A stretch of DNA of 32,408 nucleotides from Gammaproteobacteria bacterium (GTDB lineage: Bacteria > Pseudomonadota > Gammaproteobacteria > HyVt-429). How positions within the stretch are numbered: the first letter of the stretch is position 1; the number at the start of each line of letters is the position of its first letter. The notes beneath the pieces were generated by a model, which was given only the letters and a program-made list of their open reading frames with translations, was not told the origin of the DNA and searched no databases. The position numbers and the translations under genes are program-made. The stretch lies in the NCBI GenBank assembly GCA_022340345.1, contig JAJDOE010000044.1, positions 1 through 32,408 of the forward strand, given 5' to 3'. Shown one piece after another: positions 1 to 8,133 of this stretch.

Positions 1-395
1 AGTGGATCCAGAAGATCCATCGCGACACGGCACACCGGGGCTACAACCCCCAGGCCGTGACCGATACCATCCTGCGCCGGATGTACGACTACGTGCACTA
101 CATCGCACCGCAGTTCTCAAAAACCCACATCAATTTCCAGCGCGTGCCACTGGTGGATACCTCCAACCCGTTCATCGCCCGCGACATTCCCACCCCGGAT
201 GAGAGCATGGTAATCATCCGGTTCCGGGATCCCTCCGGAGTCGATTTCCCCTACCTGCTGCAGATGATCCACGGCAGTTTCATGTCGCGGCGCAACAATC
301 TGGTGATTCCGGGGGGCAAGATGGGACTGGCGATGGAGATCATCCTCACGCCGCTGATCCACGGCCTGGTGGACGGCAGCCGCGAGGAAAAATAG
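1..395 (+). CDS. prk: Phosphoribulokinase, C-terminal part (5' end outside window)
   Basis: Phosphoribulokinase phosphorylates ribulose 5-phosphate with ATP to give ribulose 1,5-bisphosphate, the RuBisCO substrate, in the cytoplasm. The frame is open from base 3 (W-I-Q-K-I-H-R-D) and ends at the TAG at 393-395, giving about 130 residues of a protein usually near 290. The segments RGYNPQAVTDTILRRM, VHYIAPQFSKTHINFQR, VDTSNPFIARDIPTPDES and VIPGGKMGLAMEIILTPLIH match what I recall of the class I (proteobacterial) enzyme C-terminus. The P-loop and catalytic region lie upstream of the window. Its presence argues that the organism fixes CO2 by the Calvin cycle. The gene converges on rpmG across a shared hairpin. 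The family call is firm, but whether the complete gene is intact cannot be judged here. Confidence 0.93.
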   Translation, partial: WIQKIHRDTAHRGYNPQAVTDTILRRMYDYVHYIAPQFSKTHINFQRVPLVDTSNPFIARDIPTPDESMVIIRFRDPSGVDFPYLLQMIHGSFMSRRNNLVIPGGKMGLAMEIILTPLIHGLVDGSREEK

Positions 396-482
396 CCCGG
401 TCGCCTGGGCCGCGCGTAGCGACGGTCGGCACTTTAAATTACGGCAACTACTGCCGTCACCGGGCCCATCGGCGCACCGATG

Positions 483-517
483 AAAAAAAAGCCCCGCATC
501 TGCGGGGCTTTTTTTAT
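483..517. terminator. Bidirectional rho-independent terminator between prk and rpmG
   Basis: An A run (483-490), a GC stem GCCCCGCA/TGCGGGGC around 491-508 and a T run (509-515) make a symmetrical intrinsic terminator able to act on both strands. The rpmG stop codon (514-516, TAA on the minus strand) lies inside the T/A tract. The hairpin therefore sits directly at the end of rpmG and about 90 bases after the phosphoribulokinase stop. The stretch 396-482 between them shows nothing else recognisable. Confidence 0.93.
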
Positions 518-669
518 TTGATCTTGGCTTCCTTGTACGCCACGTGCTTGCGTACTACCGGGTCGTACTTACGCACCTCCATCTTCTCCGGGTGAAGGCG
601 CTTGTTCTTGGTGATGGTGTAGTAGTGGCCGGTTCCGGCGCTGGACACGAGTTTGATTTTGTCACGCAT
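514..669 (-). CDS. rpmG: 50S ribosomal protein L33
   Basis: This 51-residue protein of the large ribosomal subunit is encoded on the minus strand from ATG at 669 to TAA at 514-516. It begins [17 protein letters not shown] and continues through [18 protein letters not shown], the normal bacterial L33 pattern. It has no Cys pairs, so it is the zinc-independent form. It follows rpmB by 13 bases in the conserved rpmB-rpmG order and should be co-transcribed from the promoter at 958-986. Transcription should end at the hairpin that overlaps its stop codon. Confidence 0.97.
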   Translation of the reverse strand: MRDKIKLVSSAGTGHYYTITKNKRLHPEKMEVRKYDPVVRKHVAYKEAKIK

Positions 670-682
670 GGTGCCCTATCCC

Positions 683-919
683 CTAGACCTTGTGGCCGTC
701 GGCGCGCACGTCCTTGAGGACCGCGTCGATGCCTTTCTTGTCGATAATCCGCAGTCCCTTGCGGGACACGCGCAATCGCACCCAGCGATTCTCGCTGGCC
801 ACCCAGAAGCGCCGGTAATGCAGGTTGGGCAGAAACGTGCGCCGCGTCCGGTTGTTGGCGTGGGACACATTGTTGCCGGACATGGTCCGTTTTCCCGTCA
901 CCTGGCAGATGCGTGACAT
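683..919 (-). CDS. rpmB: 50S ribosomal protein L28
   Basis: L28 is a 78-residue large-subunit ribosomal protein. The sequence starts [20 protein letters not shown] and includes [15 protein letters not shown] and the [16 protein letters not shown] segment typical of proteobacterial L28. Only one Cys (C5) is present, so it cannot form the four-Cys zinc site of the zinc-binding form. Start is ATG at 917-919, with an AAGGT-like ribosome binding site about nine bases upstream. It is first in the rpmB-rpmG pair, with a good sigma70-type promoter about 40 bases upstream. Confidence 0.98.
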   Translation of the reverse strand: MSRICQVTGKRTMSGNNVSHANNRTRRTFLPNLHYRRFWVASENRWVRLRVSRKGLRIIDKKGIDAVLKDVRADGHKV

Positions 920-957
920 CGGTTGGTACCTTGAAAAATCGCCTAAGAAGGGGGCGG

Positions 958-986
958 TTTATACCGTGCGGCCGGGGCGTAATCAA
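958..986 (-). promoter_or_regulatory. Sigma70-type promoter of rpmB-rpmG
   Basis: Read on the minus strand, there is a -35 TTGATT (981-986), a 17-base spacer and a -10 TATAAA (958-963). Transcription would start near 950, giving a leader of about 30 bases to the rpmB ATG at 919. Match to consensus and spacing are good in a GC-rich background, and the position suits a ribosomal-protein promoter. Confidence 0.75.
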
Positions 987-1076
987 GCGTCGCGTAGGCG
1001 TGCCAGGCGACCGCCCCTTTCCCGAGCCCGGCGAGGGAGCTCGCGCCCAGTGGCCACGCCTGATCCCGGGCGAAAG

Positions 1077-1090
1077 CGGAGGATCCTCCG
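1077..1090. repeat. 14-base perfect palindrome downstream of radC
   Basis: CGGAGGATCCTCCG is a perfect inverted repeat with no loop, 23 bases past the radC stop codon. No T tract follows on the radC strand, so it is a poor intrinsic terminator. It could be chance in GC-rich DNA. The surrounding 987-1112 holds no gene I can support. Confidence 0.35.
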
Positions 1091-1112
1091 GGATCCTGGA
1101 ACGGGCCTCCGG

Positions 1113-1787
1113 TCACAATAATCCCCGCTCGCAGAACGAGGCCACCTCCTCCTCGCCCACCACGAAATGGTCCAGGATGCGGATATCCACCAGCGACAGC
1201 GCCTCCACCAGCCGCCGGGTCAGGGCCCGGTCCGCCTGGGACGGCTCCGCGACCCCGGAGGGATGATTGTGGGCAAGGATCAGAGCCGCCGCGCCGAGCT
1301 CCAGGGCACGGCGCACCACCTCCCGGGGATAGACCGCGGCGCCATCCAGGGTTCCGCGGAACAGCTCCTCGAAGAAAATCAGGCGATGACGGGTATCCAG
1401 GTACAGGCAGGCGAACACCTCCCGCCGGCGTGCCAGCATCCGGCCGCGCAGGAACTGGCGCACCACGGCCGGCGAGTCCAGCGCCTGGCCACCGAGCAGC
1501 GGCTCCGCCAGCACCCGCCGGCCCAGCGCCAGGGCGGCCTGCAGGCGAGAGGCCTTGGCCGGGCCCATGCCCGGCAGGGCCTCGAGCTGGCGACCCGACG
1601 CCCGAAGCAGCTCACGCAGGCTGCCGAAGCGGGTCAATAGCCGGCGGCCGAGTTGCAAGGCGTCGCCGCCGGCCCAGCCGCTGCCGAGCACCAGCGCCAG
1701 CAGCTCGCCGTCGGACAGCGCCTCCGGGCCTGCCTGGTGCAGCCGTTCCCGGGGCCGTTCTCCCACCGGCCATTGGCGAATTCCCAT
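1113..1787 (-). CDS. radC: RadC-family (JAB/MPN) protein
   Basis: The protein has 224 residues, the normal RadC length. The start is ATG at 1785-1787 (MGIRQWPVGERPRERL); a longer reading from 1877 would add 30 residues unlike the family and would cover the coaBC start. A helix-hairpin-helix-like segment LPGMGPAKASRLQAA lies at residues 71-85. The C-terminal MPN/JAMM domain carries HNHPSG at 173-178 and D186, the metal-binding pattern H-x-H...D. RadC was once thought to act in DNA repair. Its molecular role is unsettled, and related domains occur in anti-restriction and mobile-element proteins. It is divergent from coaBC with about 70 bases between start codons, the classic gammaproteobacterial arrangement. 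Confidence 0.95.
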   Translation of the reverse strand: MGIRQWPVGERPRERLHQAGPEALSDGELLALVLGSGWAGGDALQLGRRLLTRFGSLRELLRASGRQLEALPGMGPAKASRLQAALALGRRVLAEPLLGGQALDSPAVVRQFLRGRMLARRREVFACLYLDTRHRLIFFEELFRGTLDGAAVYPREVVRRALELGAAALILAHNHPSGVAEPSQADRALTRRLVEALSLVDIRILDHFVVGEEEVASFCERGLL

Positions 1788-1857
1788 GCGTGCACCCCTC
1801 CTGCCACCCGGACCATCCGTGGATGCGACGCCGACTTTCCCACAGTACACTGTGCCG

Positions 1858-3096
1858 ATGGCCCTTCTGCCCAACAAGCGCGTGCTGCTCGGCGTCAGCG
1901 GGGGAATCGCCGCCTACAAGAGCCCGGACCTGGTACGCCGCCTGCGGGAGGCCGGCGCCGAGGTGCGGGTACTCATGACCCGTGCGGCCATGGAGTTTGT
2001 CACCCCGCTCACGTTCCAGGCGGTGAGCGGCCACCCCGTGTATTCCGAGTTGCTGGACGAAAAGGCCGAGGCCGGCATGGGGCATATCGAGCTGGCCCGC
2101 TGGGCGGACCTGGTGCTGGTGGCGCCCGCCACCGCCGACACCCTGGCGCGACTGGCCCAGGGCCGGGCCGACGACCTGCTGGCGGCGGCCTGCCTGGCAC
2201 GCCGTGGCATCCTGGCGGTGGCCCCGGCCATGAACCAGGCCATGTGGGAAAACCCCGCCACCCGCGGCAACCTGCGGGCACTGGAATCCGCCGGCGTAAC
2301 CATTCTTGGCCCTGGCCATGGCTCCCAGGCCTGCGGCGACGAGGGCGCCGGACGTATGCTGGAGCCGGCGGAAATCGCGCAACGGGCGGCGGCCCTGTTC
2401 GAAACCGGTGGCCTGGCGGGCCGCCACGTGGTCATAACCGCCGGACCGACGTTTGAACCCATCGATCCGGTGCGCGGCCTCACCAACCGCAGCAGCGGCA
2501 CCATGGGATTCGCCATTGCCGAGGCTGCGGTGGAAGCCGGCGCCCGGGTGACCCTGGTATCCGGACCGGTGGCATTGGCGGCGCCGCAGCGGGTGGATTG
2601 CCTGGTGCGGGTCGAGACCGCGATGCAGATGCGCGACGCGGTGATGGCCCATATGCCGGACTGCGACGTGTTCATCGCGGTAGCGGCGGTGGCCGATTAC
2701 CGGCCGGCCCGTGCGCTGCCGCGCAAGATAAAAAAGGATGCGGAACAACTGAGCCTGGAGCTGGTGCGCAATCCGGACATCGTGGCGGAAGTCGCCGCGC
2801 TCCCGCGCCGTCCCTTTACCGTGGGATTCGCAGCGGAAACAGACCAGCTGGAACAGAACGCACAGGCGAAACTGGTGGCCAAAGGGTTGGATCTCATTTG
2901 CGCGAACCCGGTTGGACCGGATACCGGATTCGGCGATGGCGCTACCAGCCTGCTGCTGATCGACGCCCAGGGGCAGCACCCGTTGCCGCTGGATTCCAAA
3001 CCCCGGCTGGCCCGCGCGCTGGTCGACTACCTGGCCAGGCGCCTGCATGAAAAAGAAGATTCAGCTCAAGATCCTCGATCCGCGCATCGGCAGTGA
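1858..3096 (+). CDS. coaBC: Bifunctional phosphopantothenoylcysteine decarboxylase / phosphopantothenate-cysteine ligase
   Basis: This 412-residue enzyme carries out two steps of coenzyme A synthesis: it joins cysteine to 4'-phosphopantothenate (CTP-dependent CoaB) and decarboxylates the product (FMN-dependent CoaC). The N-terminal CoaC half shows the flavoprotein start [12 protein letters not shown], catalytic H76 in [11 protein letters not shown], the PAMNQAMW motif (123-130) and C159 in [13 protein letters not shown]. The CoaB half begins near residue 190 with [15 protein letters not shown] and NRSSGTMG, and has the basic KIKKD motif at 290-294. The start ATG 1858 gives the usual N-terminus; the frame is open further upstream, but that part is antisense to radC. 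Its 3' end overlaps dut by 50 bases. Confidence 0.97.
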   Translation: MALLPNKRVLLGVSGGIAAYKSPDLVRRLREAGAEVRVLMTRAAMEFVTPLTFQAVSGHPVYSELLDEKAEAGMGHIELARWADLVLVAPATADTLARLAQGRADDLLAAACLARRGILAVAPAMNQAMWENPATRGNLRALESAGVTILGPGHGSQACGDEGAGRMLEPAEIAQRAAALFETGGLAGRHVVITAGPTFEPIDPVRGLTNRSSGTMGFAIAEAAVEAGARVTLVSGPVALAAPQRVDCLVRVETAMQMRDAVMAHMPDCDVFIAVAAVADYRPARALPRKIKKDAEQLSLELVRNPDIVAEVAALPRRPFTVGFAAETDQLEQNAQAKLVAKGLDLICANPVGPDTGFGDGATSLLLIDAQGQHPLPLDSKPRLARALVDYLARRLHEKEDSAQDPRSAHRQ

Positions 3097-3505
3097 ATTT
3101 CCGCTGCCTGCCTACGCTACCGACGGCTCCGCCGGGCTGGACCTGCGCGCCTGCCTGGAAGAGCACCTGCACCTGGCGCCCGGCGAGAGCCAGCTGATTC
3201 CCACCGGTATCGCCCTGCACATCGCGGACCCTTCGCTGGCGGCGGTCCTGTTGCCACGCTCGGGCCTCGGTCACAAACACGGCATCGTGCTTGGCAACCT
3301 GGTGGGGCTGATCGATTCCGATTACCAGGGACAGGTGTTCGTTTCCTGCTGGAACCGCGGCGCCCACGAATTCACCATCGAGCCCGGCGACCGGATAGCA
3401 CAGATGGTGCTGGTTCCGGTGGTGCAGGCGGACTTTGAGGTGGTGGCGGACTTCGATTCCAGCGACCGTGGGGCTGGCGGTTTCGGCCATACCGGGCGTC
3501 GGTAA
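3047..3505 (+). CDS. dut: dUTP diphosphatase (dUTPase)
   Basis: The product hydrolyses dUTP to dUMP and pyrophosphate, keeping uracil out of DNA and feeding thymidylate synthesis. It is 152 residues, the standard length of the trimeric enzyme. All five motifs are visible: [10 protein letters not shown] (I), [10 protein letters not shown] (II), [10 protein letters not shown] with the following strand (III), PGDRIAQMV (IV) and the C-terminal [11 protein letters not shown] arm (V). The start ATG at 3047 lies inside the end of coaBC (50-base overlap, different frame), which suggests translational coupling. Moving to a later start would remove the first beta strand. Confidence 0.97.
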   Translation: MKKKIQLKILDPRIGSEFPLPAYATDGSAGLDLRACLEEHLHLAPGESQLIPTGIALHIADPSLAAVLLPRSGLGHKHGIVLGNLVGLIDSDYQGQVFVSCWNRGAHEFTIEPGDRIAQMVLVPVVQADFEVVADFDSSDRGAGGFGHTGRR

Positions 3506-3579
3506 TTCCCGTCCTGTAATCGGCCCGGCGCGCGGCCCCACAACCGACTGCAGTAGATTGCGGGTTCGGCCTCCGGCGG

Positions 3580-4458
3580 GTGAACGGCCCGATGCACCTC
3601 TCCCTAAAACAGTCCCAGATCCGGCAGCTCCTGCTGGGAACGCTGCTGCTCAGCGGCCTGGGGCTGGCCTTTGCCTGGTCCACCGGGTGGAATCCCCGGG
3701 TCCTGGCGGCGGCTGGCGCTACCGTCGGCCTGTGGCTGGTTCACGGCCTGTGGCAGCGCCGGAGGCTGGCACAGGCCCTGAAACGAGATCTGCGCCAACT
3801 CAAGCGCCTGGTCCGGGACATTCGCCGCGACCTGGAGCCTGGCCCGGTGAACCTGCGGTTGGCGGAATTTACCCCCTTGCTGCAATCCCTGACCCGCTCA
3901 GTGAATCGCATTGCCCGCGAGCGCCGCAAATTGCGCGACCTGGGGCTGCGCGACCACCTGTCCCGGCTACCCAACCGTCGCGCCCTGGAGGACCGGCTCG
4001 CGTCCAGCCTGAGCCAGGCCCGCCGGGGCCTGCCCGGTGCCCTGCTGCTGATCGACATTGACCGTTTCAAGGAGGTCAACGACCGCTATGGTCACGAAGC
4101 GGGCGACCGACTGATCCGCGCCTTTGCCCGGGCGCTGCGCCAGTGCGTGCGCGAGACCGATTTCGTCGCCCGCCTCGGGGGTGACGAATTTGCGATCCTG
4201 TTCAGCTTTACCGCTACCGGACAGGCGCAGGCCCTCGCCCAGCGCCTGCGCCTGGCGATGCCCAAGCGCCTGCAGATCGGGCCGGACATCCATCACCGCC
4301 TGCGTTGGACCGGCGGACTGACCGAACTCACCGCAAAAACCGACGCAGGCTCGGCGCTGCGGGAAGCGGACGCCGCGCTGCTGCAGGCCAAGCAGGCCGG
4401 GCGTAACTGCACCCACGTGGCGGAGGAACCGGTTCCGCGTGCCGTGGCGCGCGCCTGA
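3580..4458 (+). CDS. Membrane-anchored diguanylate cyclase (GGDEF protein)
   Basis: Of 292 residues, the first 60 hold two likely transmembrane helices (about 16-33 and 41-58). A basic, probably coiled segment (60-85) and a linker lead to a C-terminal GGDEF domain (about 120-280). The active-site motif is intact, LGGDEF at 199-204, and DIDRFKEVND (159-168) supplies the metal/substrate region. RETD at 191-194 lies five residues before GGDEF, matching the RxxD inhibitory site for product feedback. It should therefore make cyclic di-GMP from two GTP. No known sensor domain is visible; any periplasmic loop is only a few residues. GTG at 3580 is taken as start, with ATG at 3592 as the alternative. 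It sits between dut and algC, where many relatives have no gene. Confidence 0.9.
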   Translation: MNGPMHLSLKQSQIRQLLLGTLLLSGLGLAFAWSTGWNPRVLAAAGATVGLWLVHGLWQRRRLAQALKRDLRQLKRLVRDIRRDLEPGPVNLRLAEFTPLLQSLTRSVNRIARERRKLRDLGLRDHLSRLPNRRALEDRLASSLSQARRGLPGALLLIDIDRFKEVNDRYGHEAGDRLIRAFARALRQCVRETDFVARLGGDEFAILFSFTATGQAQALAQRLRLAMPKRLQIGPDIHHRLRWTGGLTELTAKTDAGSALREADAALLQAKQAGRNCTHVAEEPVPRAVARA

Positions 4459-4576
4459 GGCCGGCCCCGGCAAAGCCACGCCGCGCCGGCCGGATTTCCC
4501 GGCTCCCTCGTCACGCCGGAAAAAAACCGCCGGGTTCGGGAAAGATGCCTGGTCGCGAACGCTCCGCGGGACAGGC

Positions 4577-6010
4577 ATGGCCTATACTACGACGCCCGTA
4601 GCGACCAACCCGGACCCCAGTGTGAAATCCCCCTCCGAACTACCACCGCCGGAGATCTTCAAGGCCTACGATATCCGCGGCATCGTTGATCGTAGCCTGA
4701 CCATTGCCGGCGCCGAGCTCATCGGGCGCGCCGTTGGCAGCGAGGCCCGCGACCGCGGAGTCAGCGAAATCGTCACCGCCCGCGATGGGCGCCTTTCCGG
4801 CCCGGCACTGCAGGCGGCGCTGAACAGCGGCCTGGTGGCCAGTGGTTGCCGGGTGGTGGACATCGGCATGGCGCCTACCCCGGTTCTGTATTTCGCCGCC
4901 TACCAGATGCAAAAGCCGTCCGGGGTGATGGTTACCGGCTCGCACAATCCACCGGACTACAACGGATTCAAGATGATGCTGGCCGGTGAGACCCTGGCGG
5001 GAGAGACCATCACCGCACTGCGGGAACGCATGGCGGCCGGGCGCCTGCAGGAGGGAACCGGCAGCCTTGAGACCCGTAACGTGCTCGGCGACTACCTGGA
5101 GCGGGTGCGTTCCGATATCCACCTCGCTCGCCCCCTGAAAGTGGTGGTGGACTGCGGCAACGGGGTTGCCGGGATGCTCGCCGGGGAACTGCTGCGCGCC
5201 ATCGGCGCCGAAGTGCAGGAGATGTTCTGCGATGTGGACGGCAATTTTCCCAATCACCACCCGGACCCCAGCCAGGCGGCCAATCTGGAGGACCTGCGTG
5301 CCGCGCTGGCGGCGGGCAACCACGACCTGGGTCTGGCCTTCGACGGAGACGGCGACCGGCTGGGGGTCATGGCGCCGGACGGCACCATTATCTGGCCGGA
5401 CCGGCAACTGATCCTGTTTGCCCGTGACGTGCTGAGCCGCAATCCGGGGGCCGAGATTCTCTACGACGTAAAATGTTCCCGCACCGTGCCCGAGGCGGTG
5501 GAGGCGGCCGGCGGCCGCGCCACCATGTGCAAGACCGGTCATTCCTTCATCAAGGCCAAACTCCAGGAGACCGGGGCGGCGCTGGCCGGAGAGATGAGCG
5601 GGCACATCTTTTTTAGCGAACGCTGGTACGGTTTCGATGATGGTCTGTATGCCGCGGCACGGCTGCTGGAACTGCTGGCCAGCGATTCCCGCACCCCGCA
5701 GCAGGTCTTCGCCTCCCTGCCGGACACGGTCAATACGCCGGAACTGCAGATCCGCATGACGGAGGGCGAGAACCACGCCTTGATCCCGGAGCTGGTGGCG
5801 CGGGCGGATTTCCCCGGGGCACGCACCAGCACCCTGGACGGCCTGCGGGTGGATTTCGCGGACGGCTTCGGTCTCATTCGCGCCTCCAACACCACTCCCG
5901 TCCTGGTGCTGCGTTTCGAGGGCAGCGACGCCGCCGCCCTGGCACGCATTCAGGACAAATTCCGGCGGCTGATCCTGGATACCCGCCCCGGACTGGAGCT
6001 ACCGTTTTGA
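4577..6010 (+). CDS. algC: Phosphomannomutase / phosphoglucomutase
   Basis: The product interconverts hexose 6- and 1-phosphates (mannose, glucose), supplying nucleotide sugars for LPS, exopolysaccharide and other glycans. From ATG 4577 it has 477 residues; from GTG 4622 it would have 462, closer to Pseudomonas AlgC, and the early conserved segment EIFKAYDIRG fits either. The phosphoserine loop TGSHNPPDYNGFK (S122 from ATG) is intact, as are the metal loop DGDGDR, the sugar-specificity loop GEMSGHIFF and the C-terminal phosphate-binding RASNTTPVLVLRFE. It lies downstream of dut as in Pseudomonas relatives, though argB does not follow. Link to the surface-glycan genes at 19-24 kb is metabolic inference only. 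Confidence 0.95.
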   Translation: MAYTTTPVATNPDPSVKSPSELPPPEIFKAYDIRGIVDRSLTIAGAELIGRAVGSEARDRGVSEIVTARDGRLSGPALQAALNSGLVASGCRVVDIGMAPTPVLYFAAYQMQKPSGVMVTGSHNPPDYNGFKMMLAGETLAGETITALRERMAAGRLQEGTGSLETRNVLGDYLERVRSDIHLARPLKVVVDCGNGVAGMLAGELLRAIGAEVQEMFCDVDGNFPNHHPDPSQAANLEDLRAALAAGNHDLGLAFDGDGDRLGVMAPDGTIIWPDRQLILFARDVLSRNPGAEILYDVKCSRTVPEAVEAAGGRATMCKTGHSFIKAKLQETGAALAGEMSGHIFFSERWYGFDDGLYAAARLLELLASDSRTPQQVFASLPDTVNTPELQIRMTEGENHALIPELVARADFPGARTSTLDGLRVDFADGFGLIRASNTTPVLVLRFEGSDAAALARIQDKFRRLILDTRPGLELPF

Positions 6011-6011
6011 A

Positions 6012-7736
6012 ATGACCGGCGCGCGATTATCCGGCCGACTGGGCGCGCTCAAGGACAACCTGCTGGCACTGGACGGCCTGCCGCGACAGGCGTTGCTGGG
6101 CTTCGCCTGCGGACTGCTGGCCGGCGGGGTCATCATTGCATTCCGCCTGCTGGTGGAACTGCTGCAGGTCTGGGGCCTGGGCGCCACCACCGCCGACAAC
6201 TTCAAGCACCTCAGTCCGCTGCAGCGCTTCCTGCTGCCGACCCTGGGAGGCCTTGGGCTGGGCCTGGCAATGAGCCGGCTGCCCGCCGCCACCCGCCAGG
6301 TGGGGGTGGTGCATGTAATGGAACGGCTTGCCTACCACCAGGGCATGCTGCCGCTGCGCAATGCGCTGGTGCAGTTCCTGGGCGCCGCCGCGGCACTGGT
6401 GACCGGCCAGTCCGTGGGCCGCGAAGGTCCCAGCATCCACCTCGGCGCCGCCGGCGCCAGCGCCATCGGCCAGTTCCGCGAGGTGCCCAACAACACCCAG
6501 CGGGTGCTCGTGGCCTGCGGCGTAGCCGCCGCCATCGCGGCCGGTTTCAACACGCCGCTGGCCGGGGTGATCTTCGCCATGGAAGTGGTAATGCTGGAGT
6601 ACACCCTGAGCGGTTTCGCCCCGGTGATCCTGGCGGCCGTCAGCGCCACCGCCCTGAGCCGGGTGGTGTTCGGCGCAGCCCCCGCATTTGCACTGCCGGC
6701 CCTTTCCATGGCCTCGGTGCTGGAACTTCCGTTGGTGCTGGCCGCCGGGCTTGCGCTGGGAGCGCTGGCGGCGCTGTTCATCCGCCTCTCTCACTTTGCA
6801 ACCCGCGGCGGGGCCTTGATTCCCCTGTGGTTGCGACTCACGGCGGCCGGCGCGGTCACCGGGCTGGTGGCCGGGCCGGTGCCGGAGGTCATGGGCGTGG
6901 GCTACAACGCGGTGCAGGACATGCTCGCCAACCAGGGCGGCTGGCTGCTGCTCGCGGCGCTGCTCGCCGGCAAGCTGCTGTGTACCGGGGTGGCGGTGGG
7001 TTTCGGAATTCCCGGCGGGCTGATCGCCCCGACCCTGGTGATTGGCGCCGCCGCCGGTGGCCTTGCCGGCTATGCCGCCAACGTGTTCCTGCCCGGCGAA
7101 GTAGCGCCACAGGCCTTTTATGTACTGATCGGCATGGGCGCCATGATGGCGGCGACCCTGCAGGCGCCGTTGGCGGCGCTCACCGCGCTGCTGGAACTGA
7201 CGGCCAACCCCAACATCATCCTGCCCGGAATGCTGGCCGTTATCGGCGCCGGCCTGGTGAGCAGCGAAGTGTTTCGACAGAGCTCGATCTACGTTTCCCT
7301 GCTGCGCGATCGCGGGCTGGAATACGGTGCCGATGCGGTCGGGCTTCCCCTGCGGCGGATTCATGTAGCCCGGGCCATGCGCACGGACGTGGTGGAGTCC
7401 AGCGGAATCCTGGCGGTAACACGGGCGCGGGAATTGCTGGAGGCTGAGCCTGCCTGGATCGTGATTCGCGACGAATCCGGACCCCGCACCCTGCTGGCAG
7501 CCGCCGACCTGTCCCGCGCCCTGGAGGCGGAGGACCTCGGGCCGGAGCTGGATCTCAACGAACTGCCGGGACACCGGCTGCAACTGGTTTCAATCCCCTT
7601 CCGTTCCTCGCTCTATGACGCCGCGCACGAACTGGAACGGGAGGAAGCGGAGGCCCTGGCTATCGTGCGGGGCGGAGCGCTGGCGGGGATACTCGAACCG
7701 GAGCAGTTGCAGCGGTTCTACCGCGTGCGAGGCTAG
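6012..7736 (+). CDS. ClC-family chloride channel/transporter with C-terminal CBS-like region
   Basis: This 574-residue inner-membrane protein starts one base after the algC stop, so coupling is likely. The hydrophobic ClC core spans about residues 25-430. The gating-glutamate motif GREGPSIHL is at 136-144 (E138) and the pore motif GFGIPGGLIAPTL is present later. The last 130 residues form a soluble region with two divergent CBS-like repeats, usually regulatory nucleotide-binding modules. Two key positions differ from E. coli ClcA by my hand alignment. The chloride-coordinating serine of GSGIP is replaced (QVGVV, V97), and the internal proton-path glutamate E203 is V192 in FAMEVVML. That suggests channel-like or altered transport. 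It resembles a ClC branch I recall in other Gammaproteobacteria. Its stop overlaps that of the convergent gene. Confidence 0.93.
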   Translation: MTGARLSGRLGALKDNLLALDGLPRQALLGFACGLLAGGVIIAFRLLVELLQVWGLGATTADNFKHLSPLQRFLLPTLGGLGLGLAMSRLPAATRQVGVVHVMERLAYHQGMLPLRNALVQFLGAAAALVTGQSVGREGPSIHLGAAGASAIGQFREVPNNTQRVLVACGVAAAIAAGFNTPLAGVIFAMEVVMLEYTLSGFAPVILAAVSATALSRVVFGAAPAFALPALSMASVLELPLVLAAGLALGALAALFIRLSHFATRGGALIPLWLRLTAAGAVTGLVAGPVPEVMGVGYNAVQDMLANQGGWLLLAALLAGKLLCTGVAVGFGIPGGLIAPTLVIGAAAGGLAGYAANVFLPGEVAPQAFYVLIGMGAMMAATLQAPLAALTALLELTANPNIILPGMLAVIGAGLVSSEVFRQSSIYVSLLRDRGLEYGADAVGLPLRRIHVARAMRTDVVESSGILAVTRARELLEAEPAWIVIRDESGPRTLLAAADLSRALEAEDLGPELDLNELPGHRLQLVSIPFRSSLYDAAHELEREEAEALAIVRGGALAGILEPEQLQRFYRVRG

Positions 7737-8068
7737 CGGGCGGAACCATCCCCCACCAGCCGCGCTTCCGGCAGGCAGGTCATGATGGCCGATGCCAGTT
7801 CCACGATCACCCCGGGACGGGCACGTACCGACACCCACAGCAGATTGAGGGGAAGGTTGAGATCGGCGAACACCACCTCCCGGCAATTGCACAACACCGC
7901 GTTGAGCAACGCCAGCTTGTTGCCGACGCCGGATTCCGGCAAGTCGCGCAGCCCCGGTAGCAGCATCATGAAATCGCTCAGGGGCGATCCGTTTTCATCA
8001 TGGGTAGGCGCGCGCTCGTGTAGCGGTGTCGCCGCGTGCACCCCGGAATGCAGACGAATCCGGCTCAT
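7733..8068 (-). CDS. Small hypothetical protein, unrecognised
   Basis: A 111-residue minus-strand frame from ATG at 8066-8068 to TAG at 7733-7735. I do not recognise the family. The N-terminus is polar (HSGVHAATPLHERAPTHDENG). The rest alternates hydrophobic stretches (FMMLLPGLRDL, ALLNAVLCNCREVVFADLNLPLNLLWVSV) with a conserved-looking GVIVELASAIMTCLPEARLVG end, like a small globular alpha/beta protein with two close Cys (CNC). No signal peptide or clear membrane helix is seen. It fills the gap between the ClC gene, with which it shares a CTAG stop overlap, and the divergent PhzF-like gene 65 bases from its start. A real gene is likely because nothing else occupies this interval and its composition is protein-like. 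Confidence 0.65.
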   Translation of the reverse strand: MSRIRLHSGVHAATPLHERAPTHDENGSPLSDFMMLLPGLRDLPESGVGNKLALLNAVLCNCREVVFADLNLPLNLLWVSVRARPGVIVELASAIMTCLPEARLVGDGSAR

Positions 8069-8133
8069 GCACGGAGCATAGGCCGCCGCCGGACGGGAAG
8101 AAAGTCACTGCCGCCGGTTATACTGGCGCCGAC

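Noticed and set aside
4583-4588. TATACT as a -10 element for algC
   Set aside because: No -35 match at suitable spacing. It falls between the two possible start codons and is too weak to decide between them.
6027-7583. 518-codon frame antisense to the ClC gene, and similar long antisense frames over coaBC, algC, aceF and lpdA
   Set aside because: Compositional shadows: Gln/Gly/Arg/His-rich translations without domains, always opposite a well-supported gene.
8119-8124. TATACT as a -10 for the PhzF-like gene
   Set aside because: No -35 match 16-18 bases upstream, and the start codon is only nine bases downstream.
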